A stretch of DNA of 64,000 nt from Strongylocentrotus purpuratus (lineage: Eukaryota; Echinodermata; Echinoidea; Camarodonta; Strongylocentrotidae). The stretch covers positions 1,805,501-1,869,500 of the forward strand of contig NW_022145552.1 of NCBI RefSeq assembly GCF_000002235.5, given 5' to 3'. The notes under the pieces are model-generated. The model did not search any database, was not told the DNA's origin, and saw only the letters and a list, made by a program, of their open reading frames with translations. The position numbers were made by a program, and so were the translations under genes. Shown one piece after another: positions 13,332 to 27,411 of the stretch (position 1 is its first letter; each line of letters opens with the position of its first letter).

Positions 13332-16300
13332 ATGGTTAGAGCGATCTCAGGCTTTTTAGATCGAAAGATAAACACCAACAAACACTAAAGTGGCTTTTTC
13401 CATCAGCTAATTAATTTGCGCCATTTATAATTAATTCCTCGTTCTCTACTCTGTGACCAATGAAGCCGAGAACGAGGAATAATCGGATAACAATGAAGGA
13501 ATTTATTTTACTATTTTGTTTACGGTTGAGGTAAATTGAAACAACTATTTTGCTGTTTGGCTGAGAAATAAAAACTGTATTGTACACGTAACCGAGGTTG
13601 GAACTAGAGACAAGAAAGGTTAATCATTTTGTGTTAGATAAATATCTCATGAAAGTGACCAGTAAAAAAAAACGTTAAACAGCAATTGAAACACTTGTAA
13701 TGAGTTCATTTGGTTGAAACAGAAAAACAAGATAAGCAGAATGGCGAAACTTTGAAATGAATCAGACCAATAATGAGAAAGTTATAATCGTTTAATGAGA
13801 TCGCTAAGCCTATGTGGATCACAAATTGACAGTTTGTTCAGTGGATTGTGACGTAGTCACGGATAACTGACCCGTTTATTTGTTGGAAAAAATGGGAAAC
13901 TGTCCGATACTACATCAGAGAGACATTTGAAGAGCCCATACCATTACTGATTACACTTTTAATTCTTAAAATTGAAATTTTTCTCACTTTTTGTCCGATT
14001 CCGAAAAGACTTTCACGAGTCTACTTTTAATTATTTGTTTCCCTTTCCTCTAATTAAGTGTAGTTTGTATCAATGTCGGATTCCTCTTTAAACTCTCTGC
14101 AATACATGTTTTTACAGATTATATTATCGATTAAGTTCTTCTCAATGCAAAATCTAAATGTTTTAGTTTATTTTATAGTAATAAGACCCTCCTTGGTGGA
14201 AAGGAAAGTCAAGAAAACTAAGAAAGCGTATATGTTCAATTTGCCATGTGTCACTGAAACAAGTCACTGAACTCAAAAACTGTTCTTGATATTAAATCTA
14301 GGAATAACTGAGGTAAACTGTATCTTCAAAAATTTTAGCGAAAGCAATGCTAATACATAAGTCCTCATTAAAAAAAAAATCATGTTTATCACCTAACACT
14401 GGAGTAAAATATGCTTTGATACAGCTAGGAAGAAAATCACGATACTATTACATATTTCGTTTCTTTCATTAGGTATTACTGGGGTAAATCGCATCATCGA
14501 CAAAGATGGCGATACCATTGCCAACGTGAGCGTCTTCTCAATCCAGAGAAACAGTTCGTCCGACATCGACTACGTCATCGATCCCGTCGCCATCTTCCAG
14601 GAACGCAACGGTACCACGGTAAGTCGAATTATCTTTTTAATGATCAAGGGTAATTCTTGAATGATCAGTCATTTCATGATGATACCAATTAGTTTGTATT
14701 ATACCTGTTTATATTCTTGTGTATTTATCTATTTTGTTTTTGCTGCTGGTTATTATTTTATTCTTATCAAGCAGGGCCTCGTGGAAGACCACCAAATTTC
14801 TGATATGTGCCACCGTGTATAAATATCAGAAATAAATAAATGTGAAGTGTTGCCAATTTCATGTCCATTTAAAATTGATATGGTTTCCGTTCGCAAGTTC
14901 GTGCTTTGGTGTATTTTTTTCGGGGGGGATGTTTTTTTTTTTTAATTCAGTAAGTAAAGAAAAGACAGGTAACGGCAGGTAACCCTTATGAAGATGACAC
15001 ACATTTTCTAAAGGCCAAACTGATCAACTGTTTTGATCTTATAACTGAACAAACTGAAGCCATTTGGAAGTGAGACCGAATTGTTTGTTCACATCGCCCA
15101 GATAATTTAATGTCCATGAATATTAGATTACTATGACATATTTCTCATCCAACGGCATTTCTGTTTAAAAAAAATGGAAATGCTTTATAAATGAATACAA
15201 ACGCTCGGTAAAAGTACAATTTTGCTGCGTTTTGAAGGGAATTATGAATTCATATTCGTGGCTGAACGAGCTCACCTGACAATCTAGACCTACATTCATA
15301 GGGTATGTTACAAGTGCAAGAACATATTTCGCACGCTACTTCAATCAATCATGGGCGATATTACTGTCTCTTTGAAGTATAGCGGTTTGGATTCAACCCT
15401 ATTTTGTCAGTTGAACGGGTTAATTGACAGCAAGGCCATTTTAATGTATTGTAATAATATGAATAAGACGAGGTATCATTATGTGCTGCAAGGCATATTA
15501 TGTTTGATATTTGGTTCATACTTTAACGGCATCATTTCACAATTCTTTTGGTGATACCCACAATGTTGTTTGTTTCATGTTGGGCTTTTTGTATCAAATA
15601 TAAATACGTACGTAAATTTTGTAAATACAAATAGACCAATACTTTAAAAAAATTAAAACAAACATTTTTTAAAATGGCGCAGCTTTTCCTAGAGATCCGG
15701 ATCGTATCATGTACCCTCTTGTCATCGATTGGATATGCCCTCGTCAGATCTTTATAATGATTTTGGTCCTTCAACATAAACAAGAGCAAATGCTTGCAAA
15801 GTATTGCGTGAGATATACCAAATATTGATCGCATTTAGAAAGCTGTCCAACTCACAAAGATTTGATTGAAGGACTATCTAAAGCTGTACTTTGCTTTAAG
15901 GGTCAACAAGAAGCCACATTTCATCATCATTGCTCATGGTGTCTTAGACTTTCCTCCTTATTGACCTTGAACTTTGGACTTTCCCGATCGCTCACGTTGA
16001 TACATCTTCCTTATGTTTTGTGGCGCCTCCTTACAACTGCACCAAGCGATCACCATTCTGTTGTAAGCCAATAACGATGTCGTTAAAATGGCGTGAGAAA
16101 AATGACTGTTACAAAGGTGGTGTATGTTAAAAATTAAAACGCATTTGGCAGTGCTTTCGTTTTTAAATGACATTATCGTGCTTCTACTGTGAAAGATAAT
16201 AATACTTAATCTGATTATTAAAAAGAGAAGAAGATGCATTTACAGTAGATCGAACTTGCAGGCCCTGACATTTGGAACGCAATAATAATTCTTTATAAAT

Positions 16301-19300
16301 TAGCACCTACCCCTTAACGAATGGCAGACATTGGTGTGTTTCCACGCACGCATATTCAGACCAAATGTATAAACAAATCAATATTTCATACGGCTGGAAA
16401 ATATATTTTAAATGCGGCAATCTGAAAGCCTGCATTGTTCCAAATGGTCGATTAATGAGTTAATGGCAAAGAACTTCTATTTGTATACGCAATATCACAT
16501 TATCGTTGTTCAAGGGTTATTAATCATGTAAACGGCAATGCGTCAATGATTATTGCTTTTCCAAACAATGGCGTGTCCCACAGGGCTACTTATTATGACC
16601 AATCGTGTTTCTCCTTCAATTCCAACGATATTACCTGAAAGTAAACATTGAACAATGTACCTGCCAAGCGGCACAAGCGACAAATTGATGGTATAAATGA
16701 TGAGAGTGCAAATCGTATCATCAGTATAAAATAGGTATCAATTTACTCCATTTACATTCACAATTATCGATGCCAAATAAAGATATAATGAACCTGTGGC
16801 TGATGGATCATAAATTGAAATGTTTTGTATTAGCTCAAAGTACGAATACTTGCAAACTCTCAGATGGGATATGAGTTGGCACGCATGGACCTGTAAATCA
16901 AGCTACATTTGAATAGTTTGTGCTATATCGGTATGTTTTGCAAGAGCCTGATTGGATCATCGAATACAGATGCCAGATCTCTGGAGGAATCCTTGAAAAC
17001 AGATGCTAATCATTTGAAAGGATGCCTTAATCATCTTGTTTTCAATATAATTTGCGACATTACACGAGGGCAGAGTTATGCAGGAGAGTGGTATGAATCG
17101 ATGACGGCAATATGTTTGACATTCAGTTTAAATGATGAAATTCAAAGAACTGCTATTACTACTAGTAGATCTTCGTAGAACCTGAACCGTTTTCATCTTT
17201 ACCAGCTTTGTCGTTTACGATCGTATGTGTTGATTTCCCTGGTGGTTATTCCAATTCCTTGAAAGTCCCTTTCTAAGCAGTTGCGTCGTTTTCGGTTCAA
17301 TATTCGTTTCTTCTTTTACTATTTAATACATTGGTTGCTATTTATATCCTTAGGCTTTGATTTTTGAACGTTTCAGTTTCGTCTTGTTTGGTTTATCATG
17401 TTTATTATTATTTCTTGCTACACTTGTGTCATTCCTTGAAATTCAATTTCTAAGCACGGCAGATGAGGCTTGTTCTGTTAAACGGTTGTATTCCTACCTT
17501 TTTGATACAGTGGTTTCGGTTTGAATCCTTGTAATTCGATATCACAATACTTTTGTTTCGCCTTGTTGCGTTTATCGTTTTCATTTCTCCATTCTTGTGT
17601 AGTGGTTAATATTTTAGTTATTGCAGTTAGATTTCTGAGCAGTTAACTTTGGCCTTGTCTTATTTATTGTCTTCATGTTTATCTTCTGGTACACTAATTT
17701 CTGACTCATTCCTTGGAATTCAATTTCAAAGCATTTAGTTTGTTGCGTTGTTGCGTTTATCGTTTGCACTCTTAATAAGCGTTTTCTTATTTTGTTAACG
17801 TTTTTAGTACCCTGTTGCTGTTTTATGTACAATGGTTGCTGCATCATTCCTTGAATATCAATTTCTGAACATGTCAGTTTCGCCTTGTTGCCTTCGTCGA
17901 TTGACCTTCTTGATTTACTCATCGCTTCTCCATCACAAATGGATTTCACAGACTAAACATTTCGGGCAAAACGAGCTCCGTTGATTATTTGTCCCATATA
18001 CAACATGCAATTATGATTAGGAATCTCAATGTTCTGATGATTGCCTAGATACGTAAACAGATTAAACCGTACCATCTGCCATCGGTATTGAGTTAATGTC
18101 GGCGAGTACCCGACCCTAATAACTCACATGCCCGGTTGTCATCGGGAGAAACAGAGATAAATAGTGCAAGCTGAAGGAAAATGGCGGTCTGTCTGTGTGT
18201 GTGTGTAGATCATTACGCAAGTGGCAAGAATCTTAACCCAAGCGTAAACAATAAATTCATCTTTCCTTCGCCGTGTCCACTGGCAGGTTGTTTTAGTGAT
18301 GCGTAAATAATGTCTTCCACGTCGCTGACCATCATCATATAACGATGAATTATCTATATTTTCCGGTCGACCTATTACTAAAGATTTATCGCAGTTTTCT
18401 GTTTTCTTGCAGGGCTTAGTATAGGTTCGGCTGAATTTTATTGCAGCAGATGTGTTATATTATTATATAATTATATCAAAATTATTATATAGATCTTTAT
18501 ACCATGCCTTTTGATGTTTCGGCATTTCAAGATGACCACGGTCATTACTAGTTCATTCTTTAGATGTTTCTTTTTAGCTTTCCTTTTGACAACTTTTCAC
18601 CTTTTACGTCGTGTCACCAAGTACGTATAATTTATTTTACTGAAACAAACACATAAGGTCTCACATATCACTATATTCTATAGTCTTTTTACCAAATGTC
18701 TCAAAGTGTGTTATAGTGCAATGTTTACATGGTTTAACTCATAGCCTGTCATAAGGCTGCATGCACGCTATCGTTATAGTGCTTTGTACATGCGAGAGAG
18801 CCACCGCTTGAGTGCCATGTGCGTGCAAGGGCGCATTCGTAATAGCAGTTATTGATCATGCCTATTGGACTGTGCTGTGTGTTTTGCAGTCGCTATTCGT
18901 AGAACCATAGCGTTAATCAGATTATCTCAAAAACAACCTGGCAAGGAGGATTTGGGATTTGGCACAATGGGGATTAGTCCTGTGGCATGATAAGAGTTAA
19001 AGGCATCACTTAACAATGTTAAATCTAAGATGCACGGCCCTGCTTCAAAAAAGTAAAAATCTTTGAGTAACCGGTTTTACCATACTCGTTTTCCCTAATA
19101 GACTGTAGTGTTATGAAAACTGTTAGGAAAACGCAACATTTGGTTTCGATTTATAATCATAAATATCTTGATAATCAGACAGGTGATCGGCTTGTAAAGG
19201 TCATTGGGTTCCTGACTGACCTAAAGGTTCGTAATTATCATTGCAGCATGAGCTAGATTTTGTTTCAGAATCTGAGACAAAGTTACCGGATCCCTTTAAA

Positions 19301-22300
19301 TATTTTATTATGTAACACTTTAAAAGCATTTCATCAAAGTTAGAAAAACTATACCCGTGATAAAAAAGTTGAGATTTTGAACTGTTTCATTTGCCCACAG
19401 AAACCCATGGCAAGACGTTACGTAATCATGCTAATATATTCTGAAAAGCTTTATAACTTTCTTGTCTGGATACTTTAAAAGAAAAATCCATTGCCAATCA
19501 ATATTTATAACACATTGACATCCTGAATCAAAGCTACATGTACCTGATTTTTCAGGAAACGTTTTTCGCAAATCTCACGGAACATTTCTCGATACAGGAA
19601 GATTGGTTGAACCTAAGGGTGTGATATGTCGTCATTGGTTGCTCCTCTATTTTAGGAAGACATAATTGATTATCATAGACAATAACTGAAACGGGGATGA
19701 TGAAACGTTTTCCCACTCTAAGATGTGGGTGTTGTAAAACTGTAGATACAAGCCAAAAAAGGGAATGAATCATTAGATTGAGTGAGTGAACATATTTTGC
19801 ACTCATTAATTGCATTAACTTTTAGCAATGTTGTCAGAATAATTAATGAAAGAAAAACACGATAAACAAAAGAGTGTTAACTTTCCTTTGAGTTTATTTC
19901 TCGAAAGTCTATGTAATAGTTGCATCGGTGAAGCCGCCTAGACATGCTAAGAGGAGCCTGATATTTCATACTATTCTAATAAATCTTTCAAAGGGAATTT
20001 CCCATTAAATCTTAAAACATAAAAGTTCCACATAGTTCCACAGAGAAAGACATATTTTCCCTATATCATTGCCCTTGATCGATGCATTTTTAGGAAAAAA
20101 CTTTAAAGGGAGCTGGTCGTCAATTAAAAAAAAAAACATAATTCGCTGACACTAGGTTTTGTGGAATTACCATTAACGTGTGTAAAAGCAAACCCGTAGG
20201 CCTATCAAGAAATACCCCGGCGTTTCTCGGAGAGTCTTCGGTTGAGGGAAAAGTGAGCAAATGGCTGTACCATGTGGGGCGACGGATGGGGGAAATGCAG
20301 AGTATTATACTTAAGGCCTGTTGGTCATAAAACTGAAGGCTAAACCGGCGACTGACGCCACCTGGTATTGGGTAAACGCCAAAACGGTGTCGAATTTCCA
20401 TGAGAGCCCACTCCTATGTGTCTTTAACTAGCATCGTTAGGGACTTTTAGATTTGCGTGGACTGATACGTGTGACGTCCATTTAAGGTAGTGCATTAAAA
20501 GGACGTCGATCGTAGTAATCCACGTTGTCGTTGCGCAAATCTAAAAGTCCCTATTGTCTGTTAAAGCCCGATGTTGCACGCACTTCTACTGTGCACGAAG
20601 CGCCATTTCACTGAGGTAGGTCATGCGTCAGTGACTGGCGCAGTCTTCGACACGCCTTTTGATAATAATATCGTACAAAAAGTGAACTAAAAAAATTAAT
20701 GGCGCAAATATTATACTGAATTTCTGGTTTGCGTATTTAAAAAAAAAAGGCTCAATTAGGGCGGGTATACAAATCAATGAAATGACCCCTCGTGTGCAGC
20801 GAGTATGAGGCTGAACTTTGAAACGTTGTTAGCACGACGAGTCGCCACTAGAATTATATTTCCTTAGGGTGAGTAGTCACCGATAGAAAGAAAAAACCTT
20901 GAGTTGCCCAAAATGTTGAAAATCCTCCTGGGATGTACAATCAGTTCTATCTTTATTTCGTCCGGCTGTCATGCACATTCTAATTGGCCAATTATACCCC
21001 CGCAATATTGCATTTCTTTCAGTGAGGAGTATAATTATACTGAATGGCTAGAATTCCCGGAGGGTACAATAAATAATCGAATACATTTCGTAAAAATAAT
21101 GTTTGAGAAAACTGAATCATAATATTCACCTCTTTTGTACCAATGACTAGCAATGTAGCATCTGCATCTTGACATGAGTTTCCACTTTTTGTGTGTGTAG
21201 GACAGGACAGATCAGGCGACAGCATATTCCGCCCACAGTGCCAATTTAATAATAATAATACAAAAATAATAATAGCCCAATAGTCCACTCCAAATTTAAT
21301 ATTAAACCGAAACGGAAATTCCTTTTTGATCGTGAGCCCGGCAGCGACTGAGCAGCGCCAGATCGACGTTGCTCTATCCCTTATTATTACCCGTATCAGA
21401 CATCTGAGCTGGTCATTTACAAAACCGTATTGCCCTAGTTTTCATTATATACCTCACTTAAGAAATCCAGCCATCTGATTGGTCGAATTGCATTCATAAA
21501 CTTCAACTGTTCCTGTAAAATTCTCGGTAACCATGCATAAAACATTTCAATATTTTTAATAACCATGGTTATTAAAAAAAGTTGGTCAGCCTCCATGGTT
21601 ACCCCATAGGTTTACATGTTAAAAAATGGTTTGAGCGATGGAGGATGCCGTATGTGTGCGAAGGATTGGTCGGTAATTTCAATACAATTGAATCTCGATC
21701 GATCTTACCGACAATTTTATCTTGCATTGTTGACATGAAGACGAAAATAAACTTCCAAAAACAAAAAAACAACATCTGCCGATAGATCTTGATCTAAGTT
21801 CGTGCCAATATGCATTGCAAAAGTAAAAGAAGAGTCTGTATATGGAGCTTTTGCGAAGCATTCATCACACGCGAAGCCGGTTTCAATCCATTTTAAAGAG
21901 GCATGTTCCCCGTATTCCAGAGGGCGTTCAAAATACGTACCCGCTGGCGGACGGTGCTAGCTGCCTATTGACACCAACAAAATACGGCTCTTACGCAGAT
22001 GGCATGTTCCGAATGCCCGGACAATACCGATTATCGCATACATGTGCCGAAGTAATGCCAATCGCAGTTCGGCTCTAAGATTCGGCTGCTGTTTCCGCCC
22101 ACTTTCGTGACGTCGCGATCGTCAGCGATCAGCTGGCTTGGCGAAGGCAGGCCAGGCCGCGCGTACTTTGATTGACAGCTGTATGCAAATTAGAAGTCGA
22201 TCTTCGGAACCAAGATGGCGATGACTAGAGCAGCGATAACTACACTGGCGGGAACGTGCCACTTTAATGTATATATTGGAAAAAACTGCTAAGCATGTTA

Positions 22301-23321
22301 ATGACGGGCCATAGCCGAGTGGTCTAAGCGTTGGTTTTCGGTACACCTCTTGTTGTACGCAAGAGTTCGAATCCCGTCTTCGACAAAATTGATAAATATT
22401 TTTAATTTTTCATTTTTTAGTCTATTTTTTTTCGGCATATAAAAGTATTAATGACTGCTTTAATATTCGAGAAATAGTTGTTTTCATACGCTCTCGGGAA
22501 GGTTACAATTGGGCTATTCCCCTCGGCAAGCCTCGGGGAATAGCACAATTCTAACCTTCCCTTGAGCGTAATAAAACAACTATTTCTCTCAAAGCAGTCA
22601 TTAATACTATACTAGCAGTGGGAACGGAGGGGTATATTCTTTATATTTTCCTTGGTCTCCCTGCGCGTATTGACTTTGCGTGTAGAGACGAGTGAAAATA
22701 TACCTTGGTATTTTCCACGGTCTCGCATCCGGGCATCTTGTATTGACCGCGCCGTATTTTGTCATTTTCATTGCGCATCTATTATGCGTACGAGAACCTG
22801 CGCACTTTGCGCGCAATCTATAATCACACCAAATGCACACTGTTTGCAGTGGATCGAAAACAAATTCAAGCACTGGATGCACAGTGCTGGTTTGAAAAAG
22901 TTTGTTCAGTTCTTGAGATTGTCATGGTGGATTTCTGTATTTGCTCTAGATGTCTGATTTGGATAACAATAAAAATATTGACTGGCTTTACTTTCGGGGG
23001 ATATCAGAAATATTGACCGCGCTAAGACCATATTGCCCTCGTCTTTCGACTCGGGGCAATATGATCTGAGCTTGGTCAATATTTCTGATATACCCCTCAA
23101 GGCCAGTCAATATTATATAATTGTTGAACGCTAAACAAGGTAGCAACAACTCCCATCTTTTAACGTCTTTTGGTATGACGCGGCCGGGGTTCGAACCCAC
23201 ATTTAGGCAGTTAGTTTGACATAAATTTGCCATTCCAGCTACATGTACCTCCGCCTAAAATCCATAGCGAGATTTTCTTGGTTTCATGGAGCCCGGAGAG
23301 AGAGACAGAGAGATATGAGTG

Positions 23322-23353
<32 letters not shown>

Positions 23354-23599
23354 GAGAAAGAGAGAGATAAAGGAGAGAGAGAAAGGAGAGAGAGAGAGAG
23401 AGAGCGAAATAGAGAGAAAGTTTAGGGGAGGGAAAGAAAGAGAGAGAGATAGAGCGCGTTTAATTCTTCTTTATCTTTTTCTTCTCCTTTTTCTTCTACT
23501 CCTTCTTATTCTACTCTTTCTCCTCCTCATTCTTCCTCCTCTTCATTCTTCCTCCACTTCTTCTTCTTCTCCTTCTTCTTCTTCTCCTTCTTCTTCTTC

Positions 23600-23631
<32 letters not shown>

Positions 23632-25250
23632 CTTCTTCTTCTTCTTCTTCTTTTTCTTCATTGTCATCTTGTCCTTTTCTTTCTCATTTCGTGTTCCCAT
23701 CGGTTCTTTGAAATTGCGCTTTATTGTTCAAAAATGTCCCGGGTCCAATCATTCTTCAATGCCATCGACCATCAATCGCGACCGTATTCCCCCCACAATA
23801 AGGGGAACACGGCGCTGTCACTCCTGCCCCCGTCTTCCATTCCTCCGCTCCCTAACGAACGTTGGGTGCCATTTAAAACCCAATAGATGAGGACAGATTG
23901 GCCTTAATGACGTTGAATAAAAGATGCGACTGGTTGGGATAATGAAGAATGCGGAGGAGGATGGGTGCATGCCCTTATCAACAAATTTACCCTGTACTCT
24001 CCAGTTATTTCTGCCTGACCCCCTGTTGCACCTTACCCAAAGTGCCCCGCGGGAGCAACCCCAAATAAATTGAACTGTTGAAGTCGCCTTTGATTTTGTG
24101 TACATACATAGTCATTATTTTTAGTTTGTTCGTTCCCTCTGCCTGGTTTGTGAATGGCAAAACGTATAAAAAGCATAGCCCTCTTCGTATTTAAGAGGAG
24201 GATTAGTCCATCCGCGGAGGCTATCCATACATGTTCTTGTGGAGAAAAGGACGCATCGCATTGATCAAAGTGCATTTCAAAAGACCCCAGACAAGTGAAT
24301 GTAAAAGTGTCCTGAAAGTTCTTTCCCACCTTCATATCGGGACGTTAAAAAGATGCAATAACTTCGATAGACTATTCTGTCTGCTGAAGAGTTACTAAGA
24401 AGTAACATGTCATTTTCGTTTTTGTTGTTGTTGTTGTTGTTGGGGGAGGGGAGGGGGGTATTTGTAGACTAAATCTTATCCGGGGACATAAAAAATGGAT
24501 GTAGCACCCCGCCCAAAGCGAATCAAATGCATCTACCGGCATTACCGAATACGTATCTCGTACTTTATTATGCAATTTGTAAAAATAAAGCTTCTTGAAT
24601 GTTTGCCATGTAACTTTTAAGTGTTTTGTTAAAGAAGCTCAAGGATTTCGTTAAAAAAATATTTTGGTACGCAATCTTAAGATATTGTTGTGAAATAATT
24701 CACCCCTGTGTAAAGTTTTTTTTTTTTTTTAAAATGATATACATGTAGGTCTATATATACATGCATATATCTATGTAGCGTGAAAAAGTAAATGTAAAAC
24801 AAAGAAATGGACAACAAACCTTAACTCTTATTTTATATGAATGTGATTCAGCACCAGCATTTATCTTTAACATTAGTCGAAAACTGACGGATGTGTCTTC
24901 AGATTGCGTTTGTCTAAACCATATTAGATATTTGCCCGGAAAAAATCTTAATTCCGTCTTTAAGATCAACCAGTGCGAGTATTAATGAATGCTCCGAGTC
25001 AATATTTCCGGGCTGATGTACAGGCAACATAGGACAAGTAGAAGTCGAACGTGGCTCAGTGAGTCGACTATATGAGGGCCTGTAGGGATACGGTGGTTAT
25101 TCTGGGGCACGTAATAGTGTAACCGAGGAACGGGTATGGTCTTACAAATATGGGTTTTGTTTCATAATGTTTGCGGACCCGTTTGATGTTACTCTTCCCC
25201 CTCGGGCTAGAAACGGACTCTCTGCGAACATGGGTTGCTTTCTCTGTCTA

Positions 25251-25285
<35 letters not shown>

Positions 25286-25807
25286 ATCTTTATCCGTCTC
25301 CCCCTCTTCCCCTCTCCCTTCTCTCTATATCTCCCTTGCTTTTTGTCTCTATCTCTATATCTTATCGTCCTTCTTTCTGTCTCTTTTCCCAACCTCCTAT
25401 TCTTTCTCTCTGTCAATCGTCCTTTATCAGTATTTGATACTTCTCCATCTATCCCCCTTTTTCTCGAACCTGATCATGCTTGGTATATTTCTATTAGTCT
25501 ATAAATAATTTCGAGCCCTCTATCTCTCTCCTTACCTCATGTCTATGTACACCTCTCTCTCTCTCTCTCTCTCTCTTTCTTTTTTTTTCTTCTTCTTCTT
25601 CTTCTTCTTCTTCTTCTTCTTCTTCTTCTTCTTCTTTTTCTTATTCTTCTTCTTCTTCTTCTCTGTGTCCATATACCTCTCCCACTCTCTCTCTCTCTCC
25701 CTTTCTCTCTCTCCCTTTCTCTCTCCCTCTCCATCACCCAATCTCCTCTCTTGAAATCTCTTGATCTCCCCAGAAACTGTTTTTTATATTCTATAATGTC
25801 TCTGTCT

Positions 25808-25848
<41 letters not shown>

Positions 25849-27175
25849 ACTCTTTTTCTCTCATATTTATTATTCTTTTAAATCCCGTCATTCTAGTTTG
25901 CTCTCAATCTTCGATGTGATTTTCATAATTACTACGTTAGCTCTTCGTTTGCCTTCATTCATATTGTAAAGCAAATGTCCTTGCAGCTAAGCGGGAATCT
26001 TGGAAGCACTTGCTGCCAGCGACATTGATATGAATATCTACACCACTCTTATTATGTATTTCCATTCTTTTTCTCATCGTGCTAAAAGGTAACTCTAAAG
26101 CATCCCCCCTTTCATTTTTGAAAGCGAGTAAAAAAGCTTTTACAGATATTTACCTACGCCGCGCGCGGTGTATGTTAGTCAACTGTTAACAAAGGTGAAA
26201 AGGTAAAATCAAATACAAATGTTTTCATGATTCAACATCTAACAGTTCTCCTAAAAACGGTTACCTAGCAATAAAGAAACAAGTCACCATTAATCGGTTG
26301 TGGACATCGTCGAAGCTTGGGCGAGTGCTAATATTTATGAAATAATACTGAACAAAAACTCCAAAGTTGTAATACAACCTCATTTCGATTAATGACAGGC
26401 TTACCTCAACACGCGATGATGCTCAATATTGTATTTATTAATAATACGAGTCTCTGTACTATAATGTTTCAATATTACAAACTCACTATCACTTATGATG
26501 ATTTAAGTGTGAGTTTTGTCTGGCATTTATTAAATTATGATCCAGCTTGCCACATTAAACAAATATACCACTGAATTAGACAAACAATAAGGATGAGATT
26601 TTGACTCGGAATTGAGCGAAATTGCGTATCGGCAAAGACTATTGAATCGACAGTGCAGACATCGGATTAGTGAATGTTTTCACATGTATACTCTAAATCT
26701 CGGAACGTAATTCAATATTTTAGTTTTGAGTTGTAGATAAAATTGGAAGAGAATCGTGTAAATTAAATAACCGTAACCGTTTCATTCGGAATAGAAAAAG
26801 CAAAATAATCGTTCTTGACCAAATGTAAAAAGAAAATGTGCTTCCGTCTTTAATTGATGAACTTTCATTATTATAAGTCATGTTCCTGTGATGGTATATA
26901 TGTAAACTTAAGATGAAACATTGTTTAAAACTTAAAAATCATGTAAGGATTACGTAATACCTCGCTGTAATGTTCGAAAGGTAATCAACAAGGTTATTAA
27001 AATTGCCTCGAGTTGATTTATTTTATTTGAAATGTTTCCGATGTTTAATGTAAAAGTGGAGTTTATGTTGTATTAATTTTGTTGACTTGCCTGATGAATA
27101 TGTAGGCCTTATTGTTCATTTGAATGATTTGTTCTGATTTGAATATCTCTTTCTCTCTCTCTCTCTCTCTCTCGT

Positions 27176-27210
<35 letters not shown>

Positions 27211-27239
27211 TTCTCCCCTCTCTCCCCCTCTCTCTTCCC

Positions 27240-27286
<47 letters not shown>

Positions 27287-27369
27287 GTCTCCCTTCCTCC
27301 CTCTATCTTTCTCCCTCCCTCTATCTTTCTCCCTCCCTCTATCTTTTCCCCTCTTTATTTCTACCTCAC

Positions 27370-27411
<42 letters not shown>

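Larger units (their letters stand above)
1748..14472 (+). other. Large intron (12.7 kb) of the guanylyl cyclase gene
   Basis: No exon with homology or phase match is visible inside, and the flanking exons join directly (phase 1). Contents described separately: a SINE, GA repeats, two tandem duplications, MITEs and a degenerate tandem array. The remaining stretches (for example 4100-6440, 8310-9870 and 10600-14470) show only short ORFs without recognisable protein features. Confidence 0.8.

Noticed and set aside
20904-21122. Frame with a hydrophobic start ([16 protein letters not shown])
   Set aside because: No splice or promoter context, AT-rich surroundings, and no homology recognised; weaker than the candidate at 45015.
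22303-22384. Functional tRNA gene
   Set aside because: Boxes A and B are good, but acceptor, anticodon and T stems do not pair well.
23319-23711. 130-codon frame with Arg/Glu repeats then poly-Ser
   Set aside because: Translation of the GA and TTC microsatellites.
25167-25754. Several Ser/Leu- and Phe-rich frames
   Set aside because: CT and TTC arrays, no conserved composition.
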